A DNA stretch of 64,000 nucleotides from Paraburkholderia mimosarum LMG 23256 = NBRC 106338 (GCF_000739815.1 NZ_BBJJ01000005.1:124001-188000), one strand, 5' to 3'. Numbered from the stretch's first letter, positions 7,801 to 17,401 are shown. The notes: generated by a model from the letters alone, not told the origin. Translations and numbers: made by a program.

Positions 7801-9453
7801 ATGGAGAATACGACCCGGTGGTCACGGATAGGCGCAGTCGTTGGAGCGAGTGCTCTCGCGCTCGCGGGCGTACAGTCGACGGCGTACGCAGGCGACATGA
7901 AGGACGTGAAGCACGTCCTGCTGATCAGCTTCGACGGCCTGCACGAGCAGGATGTCGCCCGCTGCATCGGCAGCAACAGCTGCCCCAACCTCGCATTGCT
8001 CGCCAAATCGGGCGTCACCTACACGAACGCGCACACGCCCCATCTGTCCGATTCGTTCCCCGGTCTCGCGGCGCTCGTGACGGGCGGCTCGCCCAGGAGC
8101 GCGGGTCTCTTCTATGACGTCTCATATGACCGGACGCTCTACGCTCCGCTCGATTCGAAATGTGCCGGCCCGCAAGGCTGGAACGTCGTGTTCGACGAAA
8201 CGACCGGCATCGACGCGCAGAACGGCGGCGCGCTGGTCCACCTCGACGGCGGCGGCGCATTCAATCCGCAAGCCATTCCGTTTGCGAAGATCAACGGCGT
8301 CTGCACGCCCGTGTACCCGCACAATTACATCAAGACCAACACGGTCTTCGAAGTGATCAAGCAGAATCTGCACGGCTCGCACACGGCGTGGGCCGACAAG
8401 CACGCGTGGGGCTATGACTGGGTCAACGGGCCGTCCGGCAAGGGCGTGGACGATCTCGCGCGCACCGAGATCAACTCGATCGATCCGAAGACCAACTCGG
8501 ACTATACGGACGTCTACACGCATACCGAGGTCTTCGACAACCTCCACGTGCAGGCGCTGATCAACCAGATCGACGGCCTCGATTCGACGGGCAAGACGAG
8601 CGCGCCCGTGCCCACGTTGTTCGGCACGAACTTCCAGACGCTCAGCGTCGCGCAGAAGGCGACGGTCGCGAAGCAAGGCGGGTACCTCGACGCCGACTTC
8701 ACGCCGGGCCCGCAGGTCGCTGCGGCGATCACGTACCTCGACAACTCGCTCGGGCGCGTGGTCACGGAGTTGAAGCAGCGCAATCTTTATGCCTCGACGC
8801 TCATCATCGTGACGGCCAAGCACGGCCAGTCGCCGACCGATCATACGAAGCTGGTGAAGAACGGCGATACGCTGACGGCGCTGCTGGAGGCTAACAATTA
8901 TCTGGATCCGAACGGCAACTTCGGTCAGAACAATACGAAGACGGGCAGCCTGAACGACGGCACGGGCCTTTCTGGCACCGGCATGGTGCAGACCGACGAC
9001 GTCGGCCTGATCTGGCTGCGCGACCAGAGCCAGAAAGATGCGGTCGTGAAGACGCTGAAGGCCAACCTGGGCTGCAACGCGCCGGGCATCTGCGCGGACG
9101 GCCCGCAAGCGTACATCCTCACCGGCGACCGTCTCGCGGACTGGTTCGGCAATCCTTCGAACGGCCGCACGCCCGATATCGTCGTGCAGCCGAACCCGGG
9201 TGTGATCTATACGTCGAGCAAGAAGAAGGATGAAGAGCACGGCGGCAACGCGCCCGACGACAGCCATCTGGGTCTCGTCGTGTCGTTCCCGGGCCTCAAG
9301 CACGCCGGCCGCACCGACGACCACTACGTGTTCACGACCCAGGTCGCGCCGACGATCCTGAGCGCGCTCGACCTCGATCCGCGTCTGCTGCACGCGGTGC
9401 AGGTCGAAGGCACGCATCGTCTGCCGGGTCTTGGCCTCGACGACGACAAGTAA
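7801..9453 (+). CDS. Exported alkaline phosphatase superfamily protein (type I phosphodiesterase/nucleotide pyrophosphatase)
   Basis: A 550-residue secreted hydrolase. Residues 1-30 form a signal peptide ending ...STAYAG. The metal-binding LLISFDGLHEQD motif follows. The nucleophile is in THPHLSDSFPG-type context (HLSDSFPGLAALV), and a late HLGLVVSFPGLKH region should bind the second metal. This order matches type I phosphodiesterase/nucleotide pyrophosphatase proteins, which cleave phosphodiesters or phosphonates in the periplasm or outside the cell. A GAGG ribosome binding site precedes the ATG. It is monocistronic and converges with the FNR-like gene. Substrate unknown. Confidence 0.85.
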   Translation: MENTTRWSRIGAVVGASALALAGVQSTAYAGDMKDVKHVLLISFDGLHEQDVARCIGSNSCPNLALLAKSGVTYTNAHTPHLSDSFPGLAALVTGGSPRSAGLFYDVSYDRTLYAPLDSKCAGPQGWNVVFDETTGIDAQNGGALVHLDGGGAFNPQAIPFAKINGVCTPVYPHNYIKTNTVFEVIKQNLHGSHTAWADKHAWGYDWVNGPSGKGVDDLARTEINSIDPKTNSDYTDVYTHTEVFDNLHVQALINQIDGLDSTGKTSAPVPTLFGTNFQTLSVAQKATVAKQGGYLDADFTPGPQVAAAITYLDNSLGRVVTELKQRNLYASTLIIVTAKHGQSPTDHTKLVKNGDTLTALLEANNYLDPNGNFGQNNTKTGSLNDGTGLSGTGMVQTDDVGLIWLRDQSQKDAVVKTLKANLGCNAPGICADGPQAYILTGDRLADWFGNPSNGRTPDIVVQPNPGVIYTSSKKKDEEHGGNAPDDSHLGLVVSFPGLKHAGRTDDHYVFTTQVAPTILSALDLDPRLLHAVQVEGTHRLPGLGLDDDK

Positions 9454-9472
9454 ATCGTTAGCAATCGGCAGC

Positions 9473-9500
9473 GGCAGTCATCGGGCGTTCGATGGCTGTC
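9473..9500. terminator. Possible bidirectional terminator hairpin
   Basis: GGCAGTCATCG and CGATGGCTGTC form an 11-bp stem (two wobble pairs) with a 6-base loop between the convergent phosphodiesterase and FNR-like genes. No T-run follows, so intrinsic termination is uncertain. Confidence 0.35.
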
Positions 9501-9516
9501 GCGCCGCCGGTCCCGC

Positions 9517-10272
9517 TCAGACCGTCTGCAGCCCTTCGATATCGCAGATGCGAATCAGCTTGCCCTGCGCATCGATCAACCCGCGCTTCTGGAAGCGCGA
9601 CAGAATCCGGCTGACCGTTTCGAGCGTGATGCCGAGATAGCTGCCCATGTCTTCGCGCGACATTCGCAGGCGGAACTCCGCCTGCGAATAGCCGCGCTGC
9701 CAGTTGCGCGACGAGACGTCGAGCAGGAACGCGGCCACGCGCTCTTCGGCGCTGAGCGAGCCCAACACCATCATCTGCGAAGCTTCCTGATTGAACTGGT
9801 CGCCCATGAGCCGATGCAGCCGGTCCTGCATCGTGCCGCTTTCGCGGCAAAGCGTCTTGAGCGCGGCGTAGGGCAGCGTGCAGATCGAGCTGTCTTCGAG
9901 CGCGACCGCGCTGAACGCATGGACGTCGTTGGCAATGCCGTCGAGCCCCAGCGCATCGCCCGCGAGACGCAGTCCCGTGATCTGCTCGCGGCCGTCACGG
10001 TTGACGATGAACGTCTTGAGCGAGCCGGAGCGCACGGCGTAGAGATTGTCGAAGCGGTCGCCCGAGCGGTAGAGCGCTTCCCCGCGGCGCACCTTGCGCG
10101 CGCCGCAGATCAGCGCCTCGAGCTTGGGAAGCTCTTCCGCCGGCAAGCCTTGCGGCATGCAAAGATGGCGCATTGAGCACCCCGAGCAGCGCGCACTGGG
10201 CTGCGTAGCCCCGAGAGGAGCACGACTGCTTTGGCGCACGACGATAGCGGATCCTGCGACGGGTGACAGCAT
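9517..10272 (-). CDS. FNR/ANR-type oxygen-sensing transcriptional regulator
   Basis: A 251-residue CRP/FNR regulator. Cysteines C29, C32 and C38 in CSGCSMRHLC and C131 in SSICTLP have the spacing of the four [4Fe-4S] ligands of E. coli FNR (20, 23, 29, 122). A cNMP-like beta-roll is followed by a winged helix whose recognition helix reads GITLETVSRILSRF; its E-x-x-S-R residues are those FNR uses to read TTGAT half-sites. The protein should therefore bind DNA when anaerobic and read FNR boxes. A GAAGGAG ribosome binding site precedes the ATG. One good FNR box is present in this window, at 41004-41017. Confidence 0.9.
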   Translation of the reverse strand: MLSPVAGSAIVVRQSSRAPLGATQPSARCSGCSMRHLCMPQGLPAEELPKLEALICGARKVRRGEALYRSGDRFDNLYAVRSGSLKTFIVNRDGREQITGLRLAGDALGLDGIANDVHAFSAVALEDSSICTLPYAALKTLCRESGTMQDRLHRLMGDQFNQEASQMMVLGSLSAEERVAAFLLDVSSRNWQRGYSQAEFRLRMSREDMGSYLGITLETVSRILSRFQKRGLIDAQGKLIRICDIEGLQTV

Positions 10273-10860
10273 CGGACGACTCCTTCGTTAGCTTATTTTG
10301 AAGATTTCGACGCATTGTCACACCATGCGCGTGCGTCAATGTGGTGGCAAAATGCCGCGCACCTGAACCGCGAGCGCTTGCGCCTTGTCACGTAACGGTT
10401 TCGCCGGCTATCTCGCCCGCTTGCGCAAACGCAAGCGACGCAAAAACAACACCGCCGAAGCACGACCCGCGCGCGCGCTGAAGGTCACTCGGCGCATTGT
10501 TCGGCACGGTCCGGTCCGACTGCGGATTTTCCCGAACGAGTTGACTTCGCCGGTATCGCCGGCGCTGCTCCATCCGCAATTTCTTCCGCTGTTGCCGGCC
10601 GTCCACATCCGTTGACCGGTCATTTCGACTGTCATGTTAAGCGACGAAAGGCGTGAACGTTGCATTTGGCACCCCCTCGCATTCTGCAGACCATCCGTCA
10701 GCTGGTGGACTTCGCATCGATCGCGCCGCACGCACTCATATTCGGCTGGCAGGAAGCAAATCAGGTACTAGAATGCATGGATGCAGGTGAAGCGAAGGCG
10801 GTCTGTTCGATCGAAACATTCAGCGGTCGATGTTTCGAGTTCGTCATTGGAGGGTTCCTC
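10273..10860. other. Intergenic region, about 590 bp, no gene recognised
   Basis: This divergent spacer lies between the FNR-like gene and the secreted-protein gene. A 76-codon plus-strand frame at 10385-10615 is Arg/Pro-rich with no ribosome binding site and looks non-coding. No FNR box, strong hairpin or repeat was seen. Confidence 0.4.
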
Positions 10861-11394
10861 ATGACGTGCCTGAACGAAAAGATTGTCGGTGCAGCCTTTC
10901 TTATGCTGAGCGGTTACGCTTACGCTCAGAGCACCTTCATGAGCGCTCCCGAAACCATGACGCTCGCCAATATCGCGCCGATGCCCATGGAGGTCGTTCC
11001 TTCACTGCCAGAACCTCAGGTGTATCTGCACCGTTACGAACTGGAATATCAACAGAATCAGGAAAAGCCGTTTTACGCGCAATTGGAGAATTTTTATAGC
11101 GCGCCAATCGCACACGACAAATACCATTACGAGTTCACGAAGTCCGCACACGGCAGCGGGTATGGTGAGCCGCAGGCCGCGCTGCCGTCTTCCGGCTATC
11201 TGCACATCGGCCCTTCCACAGCGCCGCAAATTTCGATTCTTCAGGTGCCCGACAGCACGTTGAACATCGGCGCGCAGCCTCAACGCAGGCTCTCGCTCAC
11301 CATGGACCAATGGGTGTTTTCCGCCACTGCGCGAGTCGCCATTCTTCATTCGCACAGCACTGGCGCGACAGTCACCGTTCGGCGCAGTTTCTAA
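10861..11394 (+). CDS. Putative secreted protein, unknown function
   Basis: A 177-residue protein starting at an ATG preceded by a GGAGG ribosome binding site. Residues 1-23 (MTCLNEKIVGAAFLMLSGYA, then YAQS) form a signal peptide with an AYA-Q cleavage site. The mature part is Pro/Gln/Tyr-rich and has no domain I recognise. GC content is a little lower than in the neighbours. The longer frame from 10660 adds 67 residues with no homology. It stands alone between the FNR-like gene and an MFS transporter. Confidence 0.55.
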   Translation: MTCLNEKIVGAAFLMLSGYAYAQSTFMSAPETMTLANIAPMPMEVVPSLPEPQVYLHRYELEYQQNQEKPFYAQLENFYSAPIAHDKYHYEFTKSAHGSGYGEPQAALPSSGYLHIGPSTAPQISILQVPDSTLNIGAQPQRRLSLTMDQWVFSATARVAILHSHSTGATVTVRRSF

Positions 11395-11584
11395 TCGAGC
11401 GCGCGAGTTCCGGGCACACATTCGGCCGCGCCTTCAAAGCATTGGCAAGTTCGGAGATCCCGCAGATAAGAATTCGGACTTGGCGTGAGCCGGTATTTCG
11501 CACCTGCTTACGTGGTTCGCTCTTCTGCGGCCATTCGGGAACGGGCCATGCTACAGCCATCCCGACCGAACCCAGCCCTGCCCG

Positions 11585-13069
11585 ATGAATCCGCACCATA
11601 CGCACGATAGGCCCGATACGACCACTACGTCCGATAAGCCCGTCATCATCGAAACCACGCTGCCCGCGCGCCTCGACCGCCTGCCGTGGGGGCGCTTTCA
11701 TGTGCTCATCGTCGCGGCGTTGGGCGTCACGTGGCTCCTCGACGGCCTCGAAGTCACGCTGGCCGGTGCGGTGGCGAGCGCGTTGAAAACGAGCCCGGTT
11801 CTGCATCTGGACAATGCGCAGGTGGGCCTCGTGGGCAGCGCCTATATCGCGGGCGCGGTGTGCGGCGCACTCGGCTTTGGCTGGCTCACGGACCGGCTCG
11901 GCCGCCGCAAGCTCTTCTTCATCACGCTGGCCGTCTATCTGCTCGCCACCGCGGCCACGGCGTTCTCCTGGAGCTTCGCGAGTTTCCTGGTCTTTCGTCT
12001 GATCACCGGCGCTGGCATAGGCGGCGAGTACGCGGCCATCAATTCGACGATCCAGGAGTTCACGCCCGCTCGCGTGCGCGGCTGGACCGACCTCTGCATC
12101 AACGGCACGTTCTGGGTCGGCGCGGGCGTTGGGGCGGCGGGCTCGCTCGTGCTGCTCGACCCGCATCTGCTGCCCGCCGACTGGGGCTGGCGCGTGTGCT
12201 TTTTCATCGGCGCGGTGCTCGCGCTCATCATCCTGCCGATGCGCCGCTGGATTCCGGAAAGCCCGCGCTGGCTCCTCACGCACGGCGGGCACGGCGAAGC
12301 CGGACGCGTCGTGCAGGACATCGAGGCGCGCTTTCGCGCTGCCGGCCATACACTCGACGAGCCGTCCGGCGCCCCGCTGCGCCTGCACGCGCGCAGCCAT
12401 ACGCCGCTGAGCGCCGTGTTTCACGCCCTCTTCGTGCGGCACCGGCGGCGCGCGCTGGTCGGCCTTTCGCTGATGACGGCGCAGGCCTTCTTCTACAACG
12501 CGATCTTCTTTACCTATGCGCTCGTGCTCACGGAGTTCTATGGGGTGCCGGGCAGCGAAGTCGGCCTCTACCTGCTGCCGTTCGCGCTCGGCAACTTTCT
12601 CGGGCCGATCATGCTGGGACGCCTCTTCGACGTGATCGGCCGGCGCACGATGATAGCCGCGACCTACGCGCTCTCGGGCATGCTGCTCACGGCGAGCGGC
12701 TGGCTGTTCGCGCAGGGCATCCTCACGGTGAGGATGCAAACCGGCGCGTGGATGGTGATTTTCTTTTTCGCTTCGGCTGCGGCGAGTTCGGCTTATCTGA
12801 CCGTGAGCGAGTCGTTTCCGCTGGAGATTCGCGCGCTGGCCATCGCCGTGTTCTATGCGTTCGGGACTGCGCTGGGCGGCATCATCGGCCCCGCCTTCTT
12901 CGGGCGGCTGATCGACACCCACCAGCGCAGCGAGGTGTTCACGGGCTATGTGGTGGGCTCGGCGCTCATGATCGGCGCGGCGTTCGTCGCCGCGATCTGG
13001 GGCGTGGACGCGGAGCGCAAATCGCTCGAGCATGTGGCCGCGCCGCTTTCGGCTGTGGGAGACGAGTGA
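11585..13069 (+). CDS. MFS transporter, sugar/organic-acid type
   Basis: A 494-residue major facilitator protein with about 12 helices. The first motif-A copy is FGWLTDRLGRRKLF, and a second, FDVIGRRTMI, follows the central loop. RWIPESPRWLL at the end of helix 6 is the PESPRWL motif of the sugar porter/metabolite:H+ symporter families. The DGLEVTLAG segment in helix 1 is seen in aromatic-acid and similar carriers. The gene is monocistronic; the next gene begins about 80 bp downstream on the same strand. The substrate cannot be deduced. Confidence 0.85.
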   Translation: MNPHHTHDRPDTTTTSDKPVIIETTLPARLDRLPWGRFHVLIVAALGVTWLLDGLEVTLAGAVASALKTSPVLHLDNAQVGLVGSAYIAGAVCGALGFGWLTDRLGRRKLFFITLAVYLLATAATAFSWSFASFLVFRLITGAGIGGEYAAINSTIQEFTPARVRGWTDLCINGTFWVGAGVGAAGSLVLLDPHLLPADWGWRVCFFIGAVLALIILPMRRWIPESPRWLLTHGGHGEAGRVVQDIEARFRAAGHTLDEPSGAPLRLHARSHTPLSAVFHALFVRHRRRALVGLSLMTAQAFFYNAIFFTYALVLTEFYGVPGSEVGLYLLPFALGNFLGPIMLGRLFDVIGRRTMIAATYALSGMLLTASGWLFAQGILTVRMQTGAWMVIFFFASAAASSAYLTVSESFPLEIRALAIAVFYAFGTALGGIIGPAFFGRLIDTHQRSEVFTGYVVGSALMIGAAFVAAIWGVDAERKSLEHVAAPLSAVGDE

Positions 13070-13149
13070 GGCGGGCGACGTGCGGCACACTCCGATCGGC
13101 TAAGATACGGCTCCGCCAAAGGCATTTATCGAACCAACGGAGTATTTCA

Positions 13150-13491
13150 GTGATTCAGGCAATTCAACCGGGCGCCGTATTCAAGGACAATCTCGCCCTG
13201 CTGCCGGGCATCGACGGCATCGAGCGCATCGATCTCGTGGACGGCCAGGGCGCCGTGGTCGCGAGCATCGAGAACAAGCCCGGCAAGCAGGGCTCGCTCG
13301 CGGTCTACCACTATCTGCGCGAAGCATTCGGCTCGCTCGACGCCAACGCCGCGGAACACGGCCTGGCGGTGTTCGCCGAGCACACCGCCGACGCGCGCAA
13401 CCGTCCGGGCGCGCACGCGAACGTGGACCGTCTGCTGGAGATCGCGGCAGGCGGCCCGGCGCTGCGCATCGATGTGATCCCGGCGGCTTGA
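13150..13491 (+). CDS. DUF2322-like small protein
   Basis: The 113-residue soluble protein has the core FKDNLALLPGIDGIERIDLV, then VVASIENKPGKQGSLAVYHY, and ends with a HANVDRLLEI stretch. This matches my memory of DUF2322, a widespread small proteobacterial family of unknown role. The start is GTG at 13150 with a GGAG ribosome binding site. A perfect 10-bp hairpin follows the stop codon. It shares the strand of the MFS gene but may be a separate unit. Confidence 0.7.
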   Translation: MIQAIQPGAVFKDNLALLPGIDGIERIDLVDGQGAVVASIENKPGKQGSLAVYHYLREAFGSLDANAAEHGLAVFAEHTADARNRPGAHANVDRLLEIAAGGPALRIDVIPAA

Positions 13492-13501
13492 ATCCCGCGT
13501 A

Positions 13502-13531
13502 GGCGTTGCGCACCGACCGGCGCGCAACGCC
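13502..13531. terminator. Hairpin terminator between convergent genes
   Basis: GGCGTTGCGC and GCGCAACGCC form a perfect 10-bp stem with a 10-base loop, followed on the plus strand by a short T/C-rich run. It sits between the stop codons of the DUF2322-like gene and the minus-strand MFS gene and can serve both. Confidence 0.65.
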
Positions 13532-13547
13532 TGCCGCTTTCCTTACC

Positions 13548-14987
13548 TCACGCCGACAGTTCTTCGAGCCTTACGCCATTCGTGCGCGGACCGAACCCGC
13601 CAATGGATACCATCACCGCGACCATGCACACGGTGATGCCCGCAAACACGCCGCTCACGCCGAAGTCGCGCAGCAGCGCGGCAATGACGAATCCCGACAT
13701 CATCGCGCCCACGCGGCTCGCGGAGTACACGATTCCATTGGCGCTGCAACGGATCGCGGTGGGAAAAAGCTCGGCCTGGTAGGCGTGATAGCACACGGAG
13801 ATGGTCTGCCCCGCGAGACTGATCAGGACTCCGAGCGAAATGAGGGCGGCCGCCCCGCGCGCCTGCGCGAACAGTAGCCCGAACACCACAACCGCGAACG
13901 CCGAGCCGACGATGAGCCACTTGCGCTCGATGCGATCGGCCACGAGCATCGCGAGCAGCGGCCCGCAAGGCAACGCGATGGCGATCACGAAAGCATAGAG
14001 CAGGCTCTTCGTCACGGTCACGCCCTGCCCGATCAGCAGCGTGGGCACCCAGTTGGCAAAACCGTAGTAGCCGATGGCCTGGCACAGGTTGAATGCGATC
14101 AGCATGATGAGGCGCGCACGGTACGGCGGCCGCCAGAGCTCCGCGAGCGAGGCGCGCCGGTGCACGGGCAGCGCGGGCGTAGGCGCGGGCTCCGGCAAGG
14201 CCGCACCGCTTTCGCGCACGGCGCGCTGCTCCATCTGCGCGATCACGCGCTCCGCCGCCTCCGTGTGGCCGTGCGAGACGAGCCAGCGCGGGCTCTCCGG
14301 CACGGCGCGCCGCACGAACCACACCAGCGCCGCGCCGAGCGAACCGGCCAGCACGACCCAGCGCCAACCGTCGAGACCGAGCGGCGCCTGCGGCACGAGC
14401 CACCACGAGAGCAGCGCCGAAATCGGCGCGGCCGAAAACATGATGGCCTGGTTCCAGGCCATGGCGCGGCCACGCATCTGCTGCGGGACCATTTCGGTGA
14501 CGTAGCTATCGATCGTGACGATTTCGATGCCCACGCCGATTCCCGTGATGAAGCGCCACAGGATCAGCCCCTGCGAGGTGTGCTGGAACGCCATCGCCAC
14601 CGATCCCGCCGAATACCAGAGGAGCGAGAGCGTGAACACGCTTCGTCGTCCGAATCGATCAGGCAGCCAGCCGAGAAAGAACGTACCGACGAAGAGGCCC
14701 GCGAACGTCGCGGCCACGAAAGCGCCGATGCCGTTGAAGCCGAAGAATGCGTGCGTGGTGGTTTGCAGCATGCCGCTTCTCGCCATGCCAGGCGCAATGT
14801 AGCCCGTGAAGATGAGATCGTAGACCTCGAAAAAGCCGCCGAGCGAAATCAGCGTCACCAGCATCCAGAGTTGCCGCGTGGCGGGCAAGCGGTCAATGCG
14901 CGCGGAAAGCGCCGCCGCGGCGCGATTGCCTGCTGGCATGGCCGTGACGACGTCGAGCGGTTTCTCCGCCCCCATGGTTCGTTGCAT
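13548..14987 (-). CDS. MFS transporter of the CoA-transferase/lyase operon
   Basis: A 479-residue MFS carrier with about 12 helices. Motif A is LGWLPDRFGRRSVF, and the VPESPRWLVSHGH stretch lies at the start of the central loop. GGFFEVYDLIFTGYIAPGM in helix 1 places it among metabolite:H+ symporters for organic acids. A GGAGACAAAC ribosome binding site supports the ATG at 14987; the longer reading adds a basic leader. It lies 165 bp downstream of the CaiB-like gene on the same strand, so it probably imports the acid that the two enzymes process. Confidence 0.86.
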   Translation of the reverse strand: MQRTMGAEKPLDVVTAMPAGNRAAAALSARIDRLPATRQLWMLVTLISLGGFFEVYDLIFTGYIAPGMARSGMLQTTTHAFFGFNGIGAFVAATFAGLFVGTFFLGWLPDRFGRRSVFTLSLLWYSAGSVAMAFQHTSQGLILWRFITGIGVGIEIVTIDSYVTEMVPQQMRGRAMAWNQAIMFSAAPISALLSWWLVPQAPLGLDGWRWVVLAGSLGAALVWFVRRAVPESPRWLVSHGHTEAAERVIAQMEQRAVRESGAALPEPAPTPALPVHRRASLAELWRPPYRARLIMLIAFNLCQAIGYYGFANWVPTLLIGQGVTVTKSLLYAFVIAIALPCGPLLAMLVADRIERKWLIVGSAFAVVVFGLLFAQARGAAALISLGVLISLAGQTISVCYHAYQAELFPTAIRCSANGIVYSASRVGAMMSGFVIAALLRDFGVSGVFAGITVCMVAVMVSIGGFGPRTNGVRLEELSA

Positions 14988-15152
14988 GTTTGTCTCCGTG
15001 ACGACGCCTCGCTGGGCGTCTTTCTTGTGGAAGCAGGGTGTGCGTGCGGCGCGTGCGAACTTCTTGCGGATCATTGCACGCGCAACCATCAAGTCAACCC
15101 GGCGGGGGAATCGCCAAGCGAGAAACGTGGCACCTCTGTGCCGCGCGCCGGC

Positions 15153-16304
15153 TCAAGGCGCGGCGTGCGTCCTCAGGCCCGCCAGCACCTCTTCGGTGTG
15201 CTCGCCCACGCGCGCAAGCGGCTGGCGCACGCCGGGGCGGCGGCCGCCCATCAGGAGCGGCAGCAGCACGACTTCGGTCATGCCGCCATCGTCGGTCTGC
15301 ATGGGCGCCAATCCGCCGCTCGCCTTCAGGTGCGGGTCGTCGAACAACTGATCGGGGCGCACGATCGGCGCGTAAGGTATGCCGGCCGCCTCGAGGCGCG
15401 GCGTGAGTTCGGCCACCTGATGCGTGGCGAGCACGTCGGCAAGACGCGCGAGCAGTTCGGGCCGCGCCGCCACGCGCAGCGCGTTGTTCGCGAAGCGCGG
15501 TTCGCCGGCGAGCCGCGGGCAGCCAATCACGTCGCATAGCGTGATGAACTGCTTGTCGCTCACCGCGCCGATGAAAAGCTGCTCGCCCTGTGCGAGCGTG
15601 AACACGTCATACACGCTCCATGCCGAAACGCGCGAAGGCATGGGTGGCGGCGCCTCGTGCGTCATGGCGTACTGCTGCATATGCTGTGCGCTCAGGAAAA
15701 CGCAGTTTTCGAACAGCGCGCTTTGCACCTCCTGGCCGCGCCCGGTCGCATCGCGCTCGCGCAGCGCCGCCAGCACGCCGATCGCGCCGAACATGCCGCC
15801 CATGATGTCGTTGACGGACGTGCCCGCGCGCAGCGGACGCCCGGCGGGGCCGGTCATGTACGAGAGTCCGCCCATCATCTGCACGACTTCGTCGAGCGCG
15901 AGACGCTTTTCGTACGGGCCAGGCAAAAAGCCTTTGTGCGAGACGTAGATGAGCCGCGGATAACGCGGCGAGAGCGTGGCATAGTCGAGCCCGAGTTTTT
16001 CCATGAGGCCAGGGCGGAAGTTTTCGAGCACCACATCGCAAGCGCCGATCAGCTCGACGGCCGCCGCGCGCCCGGCCTCGGTGTTGATGTCGAGCACCAC
16101 GCTTTTCTTGTTGCGGTTGAACGAGCGGAAAAAGCCGATGCCAAGACCTGGCAAATTGCGCGTCTTGTCGCCGCCGGGCGGCTCGATCTTGATGACTTCG
16201 GCGCCCAGGTCCGCGAGAATCATCCCGCAGGTGGGGCCCATGACCATGTGCGAGAATTCGACGACGCGCACGCCTTCGAGCGGAAGCCGGCTGACAGTGT
16301 TCAT
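15153..16304 (-). CDS. CaiB/BaiF family (class III) CoA-transferase
   Basis: A 383-residue family III CoA-transferase, which moves CoA from a donor thioester to a free acid through an aspartyl intermediate. It starts GVRVVEFSHMVMGPTCGMIL, a typical family opening. The aspartate is D166 in SVNDIMGGM, equivalent to D169 of formyl-CoA transferase. The gene is 17 bp downstream of the HMG-CoA-lyase-like gene and upstream of the transporter. In this context it likely activates a dicarboxylate or hydroxy acid before cleavage by the lyase. The exact acid is not shown by the sequence. Confidence 0.9.
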   Translation of the reverse strand: MNTVSRLPLEGVRVVEFSHMVMGPTCGMILADLGAEVIKIEPPGGDKTRNLPGLGIGFFRSFNRNKKSVVLDINTEAGRAAAVELIGACDVVLENFRPGLMEKLGLDYATLSPRYPRLIYVSHKGFLPGPYEKRLALDEVVQMMGGLSYMTGPAGRPLRAGTSVNDIMGGMFGAIGVLAALRERDATGRGQEVQSALFENCVFLSAQHMQQYAMTHEAPPPMPSRVSAWSVYDVFTLAQGEQLFIGAVSDKQFITLCDVIGCPRLAGEPRFANNALRVAARPELLARLADVLATHQVAELTPRLEAAGIPYAPIVRPDQLFDDPHLKASGGLAPMQTDDGGMTEVVLLPLLMGGRRPGVRQPLARVGEHTEEVLAGLRTHAAP

Positions 16305-16320
16305 ATGGATCTCTAACTAA

Positions 16321-17283
16321 TCAGGTATACAGATTCGTGGAGCGGGACGCAGAGCGAAACGTCTTAGGCAGGCCGGCGCGCCAAAGCGTGCCGTGCAGGG
16401 TTTCACCCGCCAGCCACTGCCCTACGCGCGCGCGCAGCGCCAGCAAGCGTTCGATCTCGATGCCGGTGTCGATGTCCATGTCGGCGAGCATGAACGCGAG
16501 GTCTTCGCTCGCTGCGTTGCCGCTCGCGCCCGGCGCATGAGGGCAACCGCCGATGCCGCCCAGCGTGGCGTCGAAGCGCGTCAGGCCCGCCTCCAGCGCG
16601 GCATAGACATTGGCGAGCGCGAGGCCGCGGGTGTCGTGAAAGTGCGCGCACCAGAGCCGCTCACCCGCGATCTCGCGGGCGGCTTCAAAAAGCGCACGCA
16701 CGGCGGCGGGGTTCGCATAGCCTACGGTGTCGGCGAGACTCACCCGGTCCGCGCCCGCATCGAGCAGCGACTGCATGCAGCGCAGCACTTGCGCTGGCTC
16801 CACGCGCCCTTGAAGCGTGCAGCCGAAGGCCGTCCCGATGCCGCCTTCGATCAGCGTCTTCGCGCCGCTCGCGTCGCGCGCGGCACGCATGCGCGCCACT
16901 TCGGCCACGACTTCCTCAGGCGTCTTGCGCAGGTTCGCGAGGCTATGCGCCTCGCTCGCGGAAAGCGGCACGAGCATGAGGTCCGCTTGCGCTTCGAGCG
17001 CGCGTTCGGCGCCCTTCAGGTTCGGCACGAGCACCGAGACGAACAAGTCCGGAAGCGTCTTCGCGTATGCGACGAGTTCAGCGGTGTCCGCGAGTTGCGG
17101 CAAGAGGCGCGCGGGCACGAACGAGCCCACCTCGATCTCGCGCTGCCCGGCTTCGTGCGCCGCACGTATCCATTCGATCTTCTGGTCCGTAGGCAGCACG
17201 GTCGCGATGCTTTGCAGGCCGTCGCGCAAGCCGACCTCGCGGATCACGGCGCGCGCGTGGGCCCATTGCGGCAAAGGGGGCAT
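16321..17283 (-). CDS. Hydroxymethylglutaryl-CoA lyase-like protein
   Basis: A 320-residue TIM-barrel lyase of the HMGL/DRE-TIM metallolyase class. VIREVGLRDGLQ carries the catalytic Arg-Asp pair, HFHDTRGLALAN has metal-binding histidines, and GGIGGCPHAPGASGN contains the HMG-CoA lyase signature cysteine. Known members split HMG-CoA to acetyl-CoA and acetoacetate or citramalyl-CoA to acetyl-CoA and pyruvate. The start has a GGAGACACC ribosome binding site and is the first gene of the operon. It is divergent from its LysR regulator. The pairing with a CoA-transferase and no hydratase suggests a substrate that already has a tertiary hydroxyl. Confidence 0.9.
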   Translation of the reverse strand: MPPLPQWAHARAVIREVGLRDGLQSIATVLPTDQKIEWIRAAHEAGQREIEVGSFVPARLLPQLADTAELVAYAKTLPDLFVSVLVPNLKGAERALEAQADLMLVPLSASEAHSLANLRKTPEEVVAEVARMRAARDASGAKTLIEGGIGTAFGCTLQGRVEPAQVLRCMQSLLDAGADRVSLADTVGYANPAAVRALFEAAREIAGERLWCAHFHDTRGLALANVYAALEAGLTRFDATLGGIGGCPHAPGASGNAASEDLAFMLADMDIDTGIEIERLLALRARVGQWLAGETLHGTLWRAGLPKTFRSASRSTNLYT

Positions 17284-17331
17284 GAAGGTGTCTCCGTTGT
17301 TGTCTCCAGCGATGTGCTAACTTTAGACATT

Positions 17332-17351
17332 CCGCGAAATGCATAAAGCGG
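17332..17351. promoter_or_regulatory. Interrupted palindrome, candidate LysR operator
   Basis: CCGC-N3-ATGCAT-N3-GCGG is a 20-bp symmetric element centred on ATGCAT, in the 118-bp spacer between the lyase operon and the divergent LysR gene. It covers the ATG at 17339, which supports the downstream GTG as the true LysR start. Confidence 0.5.
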
Positions 17352-17401
17352 TATTTTGGAAGCCCCATGATTCCATCTCGGAAACACCGTTAGGAGACGC
17401 C

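Noticed and set aside
10385..10615. 76-codon frame in the FNR spacer
   Set aside because: The translation is Arg/Lys/Pro-rich and lacks a ribosome binding site.
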